Assembly: GCA_004154925.1 (NCBI GenBank) | Contig: QJNS01000106.1 | Span: 1 to 64,000, forward strand | Source of the DNA: Monosporascus cannonballus | Lineage: Eukaryota > Ascomycota > Sordariomycetes > Xylariales | Length of the DNA stretch: 64,000 nucleotides | Reading direction: 5' to 3' | Part shown: positions 32,889 through 44,833 of the stretch, piece after piece | Position numbering within the stretch: the first letter of the stretch is position 1 | Layout of the letters: each line of letters starts with the position of its first letter | The notes under the pieces: model-generated | Databases searched by the model: none | Told to the model about the DNA's origin: nothing | The model's input: the letters and a program-made list of their open reading frames with translations, nothing else | Position numbers and translations under genes: made by a program

Positions 32889-33717
32889 TTGAGGCTAATC
32901 ATGCTAGAGTTGCAGATCCAGTCTTCCCCCATCGGGACCTTATAACTCGTGGGCAACCAAGCTAGGCTTCATCTTTCCAGGCAATCACTTGAGATCGGTT
33001 ACGATATCACGCTTGGCTTTAAGGGCGCTGCATACAGCCTCCTTCGAGTAAATAGACGTACATAATAGAATTTGCTACCTTTGCGAGCTGGCCCAGTGGA
33101 ATTGTATGCCTCGTACTGACCACATCTCGATTTCATATACTCTGAAAATGGACTATTGACTGATGTTCTAATATCCCGGCACTGTATAAGGACTTGACCA
33201 ATTTGTCTAGGTATTGTGAGGTGGGGTTGCAGATATATGGGCGTGGAACTTAGTGGACTACATATAGTCGACTAACAGCAACAACCAGAAGGTGACGCCC
33301 TACCTAAGAACCTAACTTAAACAAGAGCGATCTCAGATTGGACAAGACCTCAGCAACTTAAGTGACGAATATTCTGGCATTTGGGTCACTGAGCGCAGCG
33401 GTCGTCGGATTCTGACAAAGTCAACCCTTGTGGGTTTGTGTGGGCACCCGCTCTAATCAGGAAGAAAGAGAAAGGGAAGACGAGGGGGATTTAAGATGCG
33501 GCCATGTAAAAAGAGTGGGGAACGATGCCCCCATTTGGCAACGAAAGATTGTGTCGCGTCATTCCGGAAAACCAGGTACCTACCTAACTCTACCCTCGTG
33601 TTCTCTCCAAGATCAACTGCAATTGTCGCAGCAGCAGCAGTGCCACTACTCTACACACCATAGAGCAGATGAAGACGAAGACAAAGAGGCTCGCTATAGA
33701 CGGCAGACACACAAACT
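32889..33717. other. Spacer between PWI factor and Eaf6 genes
   Basis: 829 bases without a supported gene. It presumably contains the 3' UTR of the PWI gene and the promoter of the Eaf6 gene. A TACCTA-rich motif (GGTACCTACCTA) lies at 33575-33587. Confidence 0.5.
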
Positions 33718-34476
33718 ATGACCGAGAATCCTCAGCCTTCGGGAGGCGCCACCGGCGGCCGTCCCGATCACGTCTCGCAGGCCGACTTCCAAACGTACCA
33801 GGCCGAGAGAGCCCACCTGAAGCAGGCGCTCAACCACCGGGCCAACCTTAGAAGGCAGTTGGTGAGTCTCTTCCGGGCTGTGGCTGCAGTAGGCTACCTA
33901 GGGATACGGCACCGGTTTGGGCTAACGCGTATATTCGCTTGCTACGATCCTAGGCGCAGCTTGAGGCCAGCATCGCCAACCACGAGACCGAGTATCTCGA
34001 GGGGACGCCCTCGGGCAACATCATCACGGGCTTCGACAATTACACCAAGGGCACCACCGGCGCCGCCGCCCAGCGCCGCCGCACCGGCCTCATAGACCAG
34101 AACCGCGTCTTCTCGCGCTCCTCCGTCTCCTACAACGCCCTGAACGTAGGTTACCCGTGTTGTATCCACGTACGCTTTGCTGACGCATATCCTCCCGACG
34201 ACACAGCCCGAGGCATCGGACGCCGCCTCCTCGACCTCGACGCCCGGCGCGCCGACGCCTGTCTCGACCACATTCGCTAACAACAAGGACAAGGACGGCG
34301 CCTCGAGCCAGGCCACGCCCACCTCGGCGACCGAGAGGACGAAGGGCGGCGCCGCCGGCGGCGGCAGCAAGAAGAAGAAGGCGCGCGCGTCCGCCGCCGG
34401 GGGCGACGACGAGAGCGAGACCGACACGCCGCGCGAGACCAAGAAGGTCCGCACCAACTTCGGCGCGCGCAAGTGA
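33718..34476 (+). CDS. EAF6: NuA4 histone acetyltransferase subunit Eaf6
   Basis: Three exons (33718-33861, 33954-34145, 34207-34476) give 201 residues. The family core is clear: a coiled coil (AERAHLKQALNHRANLRRQL, AQLEASIANHETEYL) followed by EGTPSGNIITGFDNYTKG and a short loop ending RVFSRSSVSYN. This small subunit belongs to the NuA4 and related MYST histone acetyltransferase complexes, where it packs against the Epl1 or BRPF scaffold. The C-terminal 90 residues are disordered, Ser/Thr-rich, then basic (GGSKKKKARAS), longer than in yeast (113 residues) as is common in filamentous fungi. Both introns are GT-AG and in phase. Confidence 0.93.
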
Positions 34477-35758
34477 CCTGACGGTCCCAGGGGCGCGTTG
34501 CGCGTTATCGTCCTCGGTCCTATACTGGCACTCACCCCGGATGTCAGGGCGGACCCATCACGGCGGCCCTGGTTCAACAAGACCGTCGTGGGGAAAGCAA
34601 TAGGTGCTCTGTCTTTCTGCTTTGCATTATACGGCGTTTATGGAACACGGCAGTCTTTGCATTTCACTGGGTTGCATGAGATACCCCCTAAACTAGAGTT
34701 TAGAAACGGATACCCTCTTGCGGTGAACCCAGAATCAGACTTTTGAGGTATGTATACTTCCCCTTCTCCTTTTAGATAACCCCCAAGGAGCCCGACACGG
34801 AGGATATGCCTCGGCTATAGCTCCGCATACTCGAGACGAGCCCACATTTGAGATATGCTAACAACCAGATGGTATAGGGATTGAAAGGGCACACGGTAGA
34901 GGACCCTTCAGCCAGGTTAAAATAATAAAATCTATACGCGACCCCATGGGGCCTACGGTTATCTAGGCTGCTAGGCCAGAAAGCAATCACTGGATAGGGG
35001 CTATACTACCCACAGCTCCGCGTATCCTCACTACACCTCCAGCTCCCCCTGTACTAATAAACAGCCTGTCGTATGGGTCTGAAAGTTGTACTGGTCCCAA
35101 GGCTACCTACCACCTAAGTACTGGGCAAGTACGAACGTTATAAGGAGTAGGGAACACGGAGTAGCATAATAGATTAGACTTCCTTGTCCGGTTTTGCTGA
35201 GTAAGACAGGGATAATTATGAAAGGTACGGCATGTATGCAGAATGAGCCTCTTCTTAACGAGAACTTGTGATGGTATTGCTCAATGTGAGCCAGGCTAAA
35301 AAGCGACATGCTTCAGGCACAAATGTAGTAAAACCCATCCGTAGGTACCTAGGGTTATTTACTGTGCAGCTATTGATTCCGGTACTTCGTATCTCGTCAA
35401 TTTTGCCCTCAGCCCTGCGGGGCATCCCGCATCCGTTCATATGAATGCGGGTAGCGGACTTTAAGGTTGCTAGTGGAGATACTATCTACATGTCTCATGG
35501 GGCCATTTGAGAACCGCTCAGAGCTCCACAGACTTTGCTACAAACAGATAGTGAGAGGAGAAGGTAATAGGTTGCTGCATTCGACCCACAGCAGGTATAG
35601 CTCTAGACCTCTGAGCTTGCATTGGGTTGTGACATCTGTAGTGTCTTGTTGATATCCTCGGACCGGGAGCCAAACACAACGGGCTCTGTATACAAGTCGA
35701 CAGTCACTACCTGTATCTCTCTGACTTTGAACCCTCGGTTCTCATTACTATATTCACC
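34477..35758. other. Gene-free spacer
   Basis: About 1.3 kb between Eaf6 and the S9 peptidase genes. An open frame at 34498-34746 lacks an ATG. TAGGTACCTA-type motifs occur at 35103 and 35341. Nothing else is seen. Confidence 0.5.
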
Positions 35759-38573
35759 ATGACAATCACCGCTACCAAGTTCACGCCCGAGGTGCTCCTC
35801 TCCGCGCCGCGCCGGAGCGCCGGCGTCCCGAACCGCACCGGGACGCACATTCTCTATACAGGCGAGCAGCTTCCCCAGCTCATGTAACAATCTTGCGAAT
35901 CAGCACAGCTCGCTGACGCCGGGATAGTCTCGCAATACTCCTTCGAGTCGCACTCGAAGAGCTACGCCATCAAGGTCCTCGACCTGAAGACCGGGTCCTC
36001 GACGGTGCTGTGCGAGGACCCCGCCTACACGGAGCCGACGTGGATCTCGGCTACCGAGTTCGTGTTCGTGTGCAGCCGTGACAAGAGCACGAGCTTGATG
36101 GTGGCGGACGCGACGCGGCCCGGCTCAGAGTAAGCGATCGCTGTTTAAACACCAATGGGGGTGCCCCCATCCGCCTAGGTATAGGGAGCTGTGCGTCGGC
36201 TAATAGATTCGCCCCCCGTGCCGCTCAGTCCGCGGGAGATTAGCAGCTTCAAGGGCATGATAGCGAACATCAAGGTCAAGGACATCGGGGACGGCACCGT
36301 CGCGTTCGCCTGCACGGCGCCGACGACGCCGTCGGGGGAGCTGCACGACCCGGCCAAGGAGAAGGAGTCCCACTCCAGCGCGAGGGTGTACTCCAGCCTC
36401 TTCGTGAGGCACTGGGACGCCTACGTCGGGGAGGACAAGAACGCGGTCTGGTACGGGGCGCTGAAGAAGGAGGGCGACGCCTACAAGCTGCAGAGCCCGG
36501 GTCTGGTCAACGCACTGGCGGGCACGCGGCTCGAGTGCCCGGTCCCGAACTTCGGGGGCGCCGGCGACTACGACATCGGCAAGTCCGGGCTCGTGTTCCT
36601 GTCCAAGGACCCCGAGCTGAACCCGGCGCTGTGGACCAAGACGGACCTCTACTACGTGCCGCTGCGCACCTTCACCGAGGAGAAGCCGCCGACCCCGCAG
36701 ATGGTCAAGACGGGCAAGCTGCAGGGCTACAGCGGGGGGCCCGTCTTCTCGCACGACGGGACCAGCGTCGCGTTCAAGCGCATGCGGAACCGGCAGTACG
36801 AGTCGGACAAGTGGCGCCTGATGCTGATCCCGGACGTGAAGGACCTCAGCAACGTGCAGGAGTTCTACGAGACGGACGACGGCGAGGGCCGCTGGGACCT
36901 GCGGCCCGAGACGATCGTCTGGAGCCGCGACGACCGTGAGCTGTACGTGACGGCCGAGAAGGAGGGGCGGACCCCGCTGTTCCGGCTGCCCTCGCGTCCC
37001 GCCGAGGCGACGGAGCTGCCGCGCCAGCTCACGACGACGTGCCAGGGGACCATCGGCGAGTTCTTCAACCTCGCCGAGGAGGGCGACGGCCGGCTCTTCC
37101 TGAACTCCAGCTCGCTGGTCGACAGCTCGGCCTATTCCATCCTGGACCCGGAGTCCGGGGAGGTGCAGCTGGTGTCCTCGAGCTCCAAGGGCGGCAAGTC
37201 GTTCGGCCTGTCGCAGAGGCAGGTCGACGAGTTCTGGTTCGACGGCGCCGGCGGCAAGTATAGGTGCCACGCGCTCGTCGTGAAGCCGTCCACGTTCGAC
37301 CCCGAGAAGAAGTACCCACTCGCCATGCTGATCCACGGAGGACCGCAGGGGGCCTGGGGTGAGAGCTGGTAAGCCCAGTTCCGCGACTCCGTTCCTCCCC
37401 CTTCACAGTCTACTACGAACAGCACAAACATCCCACCGGAATATCATCCGTGCCTACTTCACCTCCCGAAGAAAGCCCCCCTAATACATCGTGATGGCTT
37501 GCATCGTTCTTCAGCACGGAGAGGCAGACTAACCTAGATGCCGCAGGTCAACCCGATGGAACCCGGCCGTGTTCGCCGAGCAGGGCTACGTCGTCGTCCT
37601 GCCCAACCCCACCGGCAGCACCGGCTACGGGCAGGCTTTCACCGACGCCATCACGGAGCAGTGGGGAGGGCGGCCGTACAACGACCTCGTCAACTGCTTC
37701 GAGCACATCGAGGGCAACCTGCCCTACGTCGACGCCCAGAACGCCGTGGCGCTGGGGGCCAGCTACGGCGGGTACATGATCAGTGAGTCCCTCTGCTTGT
37801 TTCTCTTATTCCCCCCCCCAACCAGACCGGTGCCGCGCCGCTAGTTGCGTAACCATCCCCACCCGTCCGTAGAAAAGCGGAAAAGGGAAAAAGTGGGTGT
37901 CCGAGAGGCTAACCACGCGCGCGCCGCGAAACAGACTGGATCCAGGGCCAGCCGCTGGGGCGGCGGTTCCGGGCCCTCGTGTGCCACGACGGCATATTCA
38001 GCACGCTGGCGGACTGGTCGACGGAGGAGCTGTTCTTCGTGATGCACGACATGGGGGGCGCGCCGTGGGAGCCCCGGGCGCGCGAGGCCGTCTACGAGCG
38101 CTGGGACCCGTCGCGGCGCGTCGGGAGCTGGGCCACGCCGCAGCTCGTCGTCCACAGCGAGCTCGACTACCGGCTGCCCGTCTCCGAGGGCCTCGCGGCC
38201 TTCAACGCGCTGCAGACCCGCCGCGTGCCGAGCCGGCTGCTCCTGTTCCCCGACGAGAACCACGTGAGTGCATCCCCATCTCCGCTCGCCTGCCTCCTTA
38301 CCCGCATAGCTGCCCACCTGGTCGAGCAGGCAGGCGGCAGCCATCCAACCCGGCAATCCCGTACCCACGCCGTTCACTCTCCCCTTCCCTCCTCCTTTCC
38401 CCATACCGATAATCCCATCCGAAGAGCCCTGCTGACCTTCTCGGCGACAGTGGGTCCTGAAGCCGGAGAACTCGCTGGTATGGCATAGGGAGGTCCTGGG
38501 GTGGATAAACAAGTACACCGGCATCGACACGTCGGGCTTGGCTGGGGATACTGAAAGCCTGAGCCTGAACTAA
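35759..38573 (+). CDS. S9-family serine peptidase (dipeptidyl-peptidase V / acylaminoacyl-peptidase-like)
   Basis: Six exons (35759-35861, 35928-36129, 36229-37368, 37547-37782, 37935-38263, 38451-38573) give 710 residues. The N-terminal two-thirds should form a beta-propeller. The C-terminal alpha/beta-hydrolase domain has the nucleophile GASYGGYM (Ser554), an acid in [12 protein letters not shown] (Asp638) and the His in DENH|WVLKP (His670), split by the last intron. This matches fungal dipeptidyl-peptidase V and acylaminoacyl-peptidases of family S9, which release N-terminal dipeptides or acylated residues. Secreted DppV enzymes have a signal peptide; this N-terminus ([20 protein letters not shown]) does not, so a cytosolic enzyme is likely. 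The first intron appears to use a GC-AG boundary. Very GC-rich codons produce a long antisense frame that I treat as a shadow. Confidence 0.92.
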
Positions 38574-38933
38574 GAGGCCGATGCTGTAGTTATATGTCCA
38601 CGGACTGGAAAAGTCTGCCTTCGAGGGAAATTTTTCGTTGTGGGTATCTAACTGCGCTTGGCTACTAAGCTACCCCCTTCCGATATTATATAACGCCATG
38701 ACGACAGAAAATCTTACCCTTAAAAGTGCCACTTGAACTAGCGGCTACCATTGACGTACCAAGCTACATGTAAACAAGAGATAGGGAGATGTTAACTGGA
38801 TGTGCGTTGTGTCGAATGCCATTGCTTCCGGGTGGCGACTCTACTCTGGAGTTATCGAGTTGCTGATCACACAGTGATGACACGAAAAAAGTGTGGCACG
38901 AAGCCAGACCCTTGATTCAACTCGTGTACGCAG
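38574..38933. other. Convergent 3' spacer
   Basis: 360 bases lie between the ends of the S9 peptidase gene and the coiled-coil gene. Nothing distinctive is seen. Confidence 0.5.
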
Positions 38934-40271
38934 CTAGTCAATACCCGAAAGAGCCTCCCCGATGCAATATACATCCTTGTCCCATATTCGCTTGATGACC
39001 TTCACATGTTCCCATTTCAGCCTGCTCAGATAACTCAAATGGAGGCGCGGCCGTTCGCCATATGTCCTGGTCGCCTTGGGCTTTAAGAATATGCCCGGGA
39101 AGTGGCGCAGAAGTGCCTCTTGCAAAGCGTACGCCATTACTCCGTCGATGCATCGGGCAAATCTTTGGACGAAACAGCTCTCGTTCCTCGGACGGCTGAT
39201 TTTGTATTGTTTCTTAAAATCCCGGTAGGATTTTTTGAAACTTTGTAGTATGTCTGGCCTTTTCGGTAGCCAACTAGGTCGCTGACGACTTGCAAAGTGC
39301 CCCCGTTTATTCTCTGGAGCAGGCGGTGATCGCCGTTTCTTTGGACTAGGCGGAGGAGTGGTGGTGCACGAGCGGTTTTGACGTTGTCGAAGTTCGTCAT
39401 CTGCCTCGAGCCCAGGATGCATTACACTTGCAACGGGAAGCAGCCCTGACATTCCTGTCAACTTGGGCTATTAGCATTGATAGTGTTCAAAGAAAACTTA
39501 CCACCGTGTTGTGGGGGGTCGCGACTGGATAGGAAGTCAGCGCGGACCCGACCTTGCTTGGTCTCGAGATCTTCCAGGTGCTTGAAGACTTGGTCAAGTT
39601 TCGCATTGATACTCTCCTGGTGTCGGAGCGTCTGCGCAATTAGAGACCCGTGTTGAGCTAGAATCCGGGTCGGTCAATCCCGGCGCTGAGCTGTGGTATG
39701 AACTGCGCCTGTAAAGCTTACCATGTATTTCCTTGTCATTCTCAACGAGCTGGCTGAGCCTAGTTCCCATGTCTGCTCGATCTTTCTTGCTCTCAAGCTC
39801 GAACGCATATAGTTGCTTCGAAAATGCGTCTGTGACTTCATCCATATGGCGGCTCTGCTCCGCAACGGTTTTGAGAGTGTCCGAGTGTCTAGCAAGGGAG
39901 GTCTCAATGTGCTCGGCAATGGTTCTTTGAATGTCCGAATTCTCAGTGTCGTAGGCGTCAAGACGTTGCATGAGTTCAGCGATGACTCCGTCCATGTCCG
40001 AGAGTCTAGCAGCATGAGTCTCGAGGCGTTTGGCATTGACTTGGTAGTTCAAGACGGTTAATATATCTTTGGTCTGTTGCAGCCTCTCGCCGTTATCTGG
40101 GTGTGTCAACAGCCGTAATAGCTTTTCTCGATCATTATCCATGCCTCGAACGAGAGGGGGGCGGCTGTCGTGATGAGAACGAAAGAGCCCAGCTAGGAAT
40201 CCCGAGTCCGGTGATGCGGACTTCCAGTCGGAAAGAAACGTTATAGAGTCGGTTGAACGAGGAAATCTCAT
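38934..40271 (-). CDS. Coiled-coil hypothetical protein
   Basis: Three exons (40271-39722, 39657-39502, 39454-38934) give 408 residues. Residues 44-240 are strongly helical with heptad character (DREKLLRLLTHPDN, LQQTKDILTVLNYQVNAKRL, DMDGVIAELMQRLDAY, ESINAKLDQVFKHLEDLE), indicating a long coiled coil. A short basic, Pro-rich linker (TTPPPSPKKRRSPPAPENKR) resembles a nuclear localisation signal. The last 120 residues look folded (FARCIDGVMAYALQEALLRH, then YLSRLKWEHVKVIKRIWDKD). The splice joins restore the coiled coil (IHAQHGSLIAQTLRHQ), which supports the model. An internal ATG at residue 44 (MDNDREKLL) is an alternative start. I do not recognise the family. Nuclear structural roles are possible but unproven. 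Confidence 0.7.
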
Positions 40272-41083
40272 TTGTCCCGCTTGTTGGACCCAGAGACGGA
40301 AGGCACGTCAAAATCTTTCAACAACTCGGTCATCGGTAGCCCCTTCCCTCTGAGACCGTATATGAAACAGAGCGACGTGTATCCGGAGAGCACTCCAAAG
40401 GCCCAGTGACAGTTGCCATCTCTCTCTGCTTACCACCAAACTCTGTGGCACAGACACAGGCAGTGTATCGGAATATCCAGTCATATTTGCGTTGTGTACT
40501 TGATATGTATGTAGATGAAAGCTTGAGCCTAAACATCAGGTATAGATGTCAGTACGATTCTACACCTTGGATTAGAAGAGGGTATACATGCCGAAGGGTG
40601 TCATGCCATCGAAGCGATGGGTTGTAAACAATAGAGCAAAACTTAGACCATCACTCCTTGGAACGGCAATGTACTTTTATGAAACTTTATTGTGAAATCG
40701 GGTGGCCTAGGTACAGAGACTACGTGAAAGAAGCATACCAAAAGCCTTACCGAGCACCGTCGCCAGGTAAAGTGCACCATCATCTCATTAGGTGCTAGAT
40801 ACCTGGTCATCACGCCCCAGATGCATCAATCATCAACGAAAATTTACCTGAGGGGGGGGGGGGGGGNNNNNNNNNNAAAATTACCCGTCCCCCCCCCCCC
40901 CCCGCCTTTGTCAGCTGGACAAATCCAGTACGACACGGGCCAGACGCGAGATAACAGAGATCCTCCCGTCTAACAAACCTCAAGCCCCACCAGACAGATA
41001 GTGCCGAAAGACGTGAGATGTATCCCTATGCAAAGACAAAAGAGAACTTTTCTGCGTGCGAAGTGAGAATGCCAACCGGTTGC
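40272..41083. other. Spacer with assembly gap
   Basis: It is the upstream region of the coiled-coil gene and the 3' side of the eIF4A gene. It contains a G15 run (40852-40866), ten N's (40867-40876) and a C17 run (40889-40905). No gene is seen. Confidence 0.6.
40852..40905. other. Assembly gap flanked by poly-G and poly-C
   Basis: Fifteen G's, ten N's, a 12-base unique stretch, then seventeen C's. The gap length is a placeholder, so true sequence is missing here. Confidence 0.97.
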
Positions 41084-42478
41084 TTAAATCAGGTCAGCAA
41101 CGTTCATGGGCATCTCCTCGATCTGAGTGCTGTAGAATTGCTCAATTTCTCTCATCATGCGCACATCCTCCGCCGTGACGAAGTTGATGGCAACACCCTT
41201 TCGGCCGAATCGGCCACCACGGCCGATACGGTGGATGTAGTTCTCGCGGTTGGCGGGCAGGTCGTAGTTGATGACCAACGAGACCTGCTGGACGTCGATA
41301 CCACGGGCGAGCAGGTCAGTGGCAATGAGGACACGAGAGGATCCGGAGCGGAACTCCTTCATGATAAGATCACGCTGGGCCTGGTCCATATCACCGTGCA
41401 TGGCGGAGACGGTGAAGTCACGGGCGGTCAGCTTGTCGGTGAGCCAGTCAACCTTTCGGCGGGTGTTGCAGAAGATGACGGCCTGAGTGATGGTGACCGT
41501 CTCGTACAGGTCGGACAGAGTGTCAAGCTTCCACTCCTCCTTCTCGACAGCGATGTAGAATTGCTTGATACCTTCGAGGGTAAGCTCGTCCTTCTTGACG
41601 AGAATACGGACAGGGTCGCGCATGAACTTGGTGGTAACCTCGAGCACATCCTGGGGCATGGTGGCAGAAAGCAGAACAACCTGGGTGGACTGGGGCAGCA
41701 GCTGGAAGATGTCGTAGATTTGCTCAGTGAATCCACGCTGTAGACATAACGTTAGCAACCGCGGTGGCGGGGCCGGGATGATACAGGGTGGAACATACCG
41801 AAAGCATTTCATCAGCCTCGTCAAGGACGAACATCTTCATGCCATCAGTCTTGAGGAACCGTCGCTGGATCATGTCCTGGACACGACCAGGGGTTCCGAC
41901 GACAACCTGAGGACCTTCCTGAAGGGCCTTCATGTCCTCACGGACACTGGTTCCGCCAATGCAAGCATGGCACTCGATGCTCATGAAATCACCAATAGCA
42001 ACAACAACCTTCTGAATCTGCTGAGCCAGCTCACGAGTGGGAGCAAGAATGAGCGCCTGGCACTGCTTGACGTTGGGGTCAATCTTCTGGAGAACCGAAA
42101 TGGAGAAGGTAGCGGTCTTGCCAGTACCGGACTGGGCCTGCGCAATTACGTCGTGACCTGTCGCAAATTAATAACCCGAATTGTAAAAGAGGAGAGGGGC
42201 AAAAGTATCACAAGCAGTATGAACGTACCCTTGATGACCGGCATAATAGCACGCTGCTGGATAGCAGACGGGCGTTCGAAGCCATAAGCATAGACACCTT
42301 TCAGCCCATGTCAGTCTCCAACTCCACTAGGATATTCTCCCGATCGTTCTTGGGGCGGCGGTATCTTACCTCGAAGCAGCTCAGGCTTCAGGTTCATCTC
42401 ATCGAAGGAATCAACGGTCTCGTCATAGTTGGACTCGATCTGGGACTGCTCGATGTCCTCAAGCCCCTTGTCAGCCAT
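41084..42478 (-). CDS. TIF1: Eukaryotic initiation factor 4A (DEAD-box RNA helicase)
   Basis: Four exons (42478-42370, 42297-42229, 42157-41799, 41737-41084) give 396 residues, the standard eIF4A size. All DEAD-box motifs are present: the Q motif in [18 protein letters not shown], motif I AQSGTGKT, Ia PTRELAQQ, Ib [44 protein letters not shown] and [15 protein letters not shown]. It unwinds mRNA 5' leaders within eIF4F during ribosome recruitment in the cytosol. The start [20 protein letters not shown] and the end MPMNVADLI match fungal eIF4A closely. It diverges from the F-box/JmjC gene across 693 bases. Confidence 0.97.
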
Positions 42479-43171
42479 GATTGCGGTTGAGATCGATAAT
42501 GCTCCTTGAATTCCAAGCGCTGCTTAGAACTCAAGAAGTCAAAGGTGGGTGGTCGGTGGTGGGGTCGAAATGGACAAATGTGCGCGGGACTTTCGCTAAG
42601 AAGCAAGGAAGTTCCGACGGGAGAATGAAAATTATTAGAAGTGAAACAGACTCGATGCTCTCAGCTTTCTGTGAGAGTTATAGCGGTCCACGCGGGTGGT
42701 TGTCCTTTCTGTGATCGTCGAGGTTGAAGAATTAAATCTCGAGAGATTTTTGGGTTAGAGGGGGAGTAGAAGAAAATTCCCAAGATAAGGCTTTTCAGGG
42801 AAGTTGAACAAGGTGCGTCTGCCCAGAAAAAAAAATTATCGGTGGCGGCCCGCTGACCTCCTGATAAGATACTCATCCAGCTGCGGTATAAGTGGGGCTA
42901 GCTATTAATCGAAACTCTTTTTTATTTCTAGCCATTTCGCCTGTGAAAGATGCTCTGGAATATCCCCAAGAGAAAACTGGGAACTCGCCTCCTCCCATGC
43001 CGCTGTTCTCGAATGGCGTGAGAAAATATCGGGGCAGGAAATTCGACTCCTTTCTGTAACGGTGAATTCCTCGAAAGGCACTTAGTCTCCGTGGCCTTGC
43101 ATGCATGGTACATCTACACTACTGTACCTATTCGGACGAGTAGTTGTGCATTGGGCTACGATTTGAGCATC
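42479..43171. promoter_or_regulatory. Shared divergent promoter region of eIF4A and F-box/JmjC genes
   Basis: 693 bases between two divergent start codons must hold both promoters and leaders. The JmjC side contains two overlapping upstream reading frames (43101-43166 and 43105-43143). No TATA box or named operator can be assigned by eye. Confidence 0.6.
43101..43166 (+). promoter_or_regulatory. Upstream open reading frame before the F-box/JmjC gene
   Basis: An ATG frame of 21 residues ends five bases before the chosen start at 43172. A second ATG in another frame (43105) ends at 43143. If transcribed, they would be expected to lower initiation on the main frame. Transcription start is unknown. 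Confidence 0.4.
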
Positions 43172-44833
43172 ATGTTGTTCGCAAAAGTTACTGGCTACGA
43201 CGGTGTTAGTGGAGGTGCGCCGTACAATGGGAGCGGAAGCGGGAGAGGGAGCAGCAGAACCGACACCACCTCTACTAGAGGTCTGTCTGATTCTATCCCA
43301 ATTCACCCTCTCGGCGTTAAGCCGTTGGGTAACCAGTATTTTGTATCCGGCCCCATCGCGCGCCAGTCACTCGGAACACTGGGGGGACTCCCGGATGAGA
43401 TGATACTACATTTTCTTGAATATCTCGAGCCGCGCTCCTTGCAAATTCTGGGCACAACCTGTCGCTTTCTCTTTGCCTTCTCTCGTTTAGACGACTTATG
43501 GAAGACCCTGTTTCTTGAGTGAGTCGCCATCCCTGGGAGTGTACATCTCCATGTTCCTACTTCTACTCATATGCGATGGGTGACTCAACAACTAGAATAA
43601 TTAAGGACACGGAGTCAATCTTGACTCAGAGTGTCGAGTTATCACAAGTAAAGCTAACCCAACAACAGATCACAAGCCCTTAATTCTCAACAAGTGGTTT
43701 GGCGAGGCTCTTGGAGATCTACGCTGCTTGATATCCCCCCTGAACGGGAGGCGAAGATCAGCTGCGACAATGTATTCTCGGACGTGCTACATAGGCCTTT
43801 TGCCTGCAGTCACATCTTCCTTGGGAAATACACTTCTGATATTCCTCAAGTAAATCAGATTAACCGCCTCGAGACACTTACGTATGAAGACTTCGCACAA
43901 GACTGGAGTAACCGGCCCTTTATTTTAACGAAGTGCATTCAATCATGGCCGCTTTTCAGCCAATGGAGCATCGAATACTTGCGAGACCAGTATTCGAGCG
44001 TCATATTCCGCGCCGAAGCGGTGGATTGGCCTTTTTCCACATATCACAATTACATGACCAACACCGACGACGAGAGTCCGCTATATCTGTTTGATCGAAA
44101 CTTCGCACAAAAAATGAACCTTCCGGTCGGACATAGCCAAGACTCGGCATATTGGCCGCCTGAATGCTTCGGTCCGGATTTGTTCGAGTTGCTTGGTCAG
44201 GAAAGACCAGCACATCGCTGGCTGATCATCGGGCCTCAGCGAAGTGGCTCGACTTTCCATAAAGACCCAAACAGCACCTCAGCCTGGAACGCTGTCATAC
44301 AAGGCTCTAAATACTGGATTATGTTTCCGCCCAAGACGCAGGTTCCAGGTGTGTACGTCTCAGAGGATTTTAGTGAGGTCACCAGCCCGCTTAGTATAGC
44401 CGAATGGTTGCTGGAGTTCCACGCCGAAGCTCGCAAACAAGCGGGGTGCGTCGAGGGCGTCTGTAGAGAAGGCGAGATTTTGCACGTGCCTAGTGGCTGG
44501 TGGCATCTGGTTGTCAATCTCGAAGATGGAATAGCTCTGACACAGAACTTCGTACCTAAATCCCACCTGGCGGACGTCCTCTCCTTTCTCCGCGACAAGC
44601 CGGACCAGATAACTGGCTTCAGAAAAGATATCCAATATCCTTTTGAGCTTTTCGTGCAACGCTTGAGGGGCCAGTATCCCGAGCTCCTGTCCGAAGCCTT
44701 GGACGAGATAGAGCGAAGAAGCCATCGCAAAAAGCGGAAGTGGGAGGAGACAGTTGGCAACAATGAGAAAGTCGAAAACGGGACGGGTGGGTTTAGCTTC
44801 GGCTTTGGGGGTGACGATGGAGAGATACCTTAA
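43172..44833 (+). CDS. F-box and JmjC-domain protein (putative Fe(II)/2-oxoglutarate oxygenase)
   Basis: Two exons (43172-43518, 43669-44833) give 503 residues. The start is the first ATG in the frame; the open frame extends upstream without one. Residues 71-115 are an F-box (LPDEMILHFLEYLEPRSLQI, then CRFLFAFSRLDDLWKTLF), suggesting binding to Skp1. The JmjC cupin spans roughly 185-420, with NRPFILTKCIQSWP at its start. The iron ligands are HKD (His313, Asp315) and His395 in PSGWWHLVVNL; a Lys in GSKYWIMFPP may bind 2-oxoglutarate. The closest known type is the JMJD6-like hydroxylase branch, some members of which carry an N-terminal F-box in fungi and plants. All catalytic residues are intact. 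The C-terminus has a basic patch (RRSHRKKRKWEE) and a Gly/Phe tail. Substrate unknown. Confidence 0.88.

Noticed and set aside
34498..34746. 82-codon plus-strand frame after Eaf6
   Set aside because: Begins with TTG, no ATG, and lies where the Eaf6 3' UTR is expected.
36200..37336. 378-codon minus-strand frame
   Set aside because: Antisense to exon 3 of the S9 peptidase; created by GC-only third positions, low-complexity His/Arg/Leu/Val translation, no domain.
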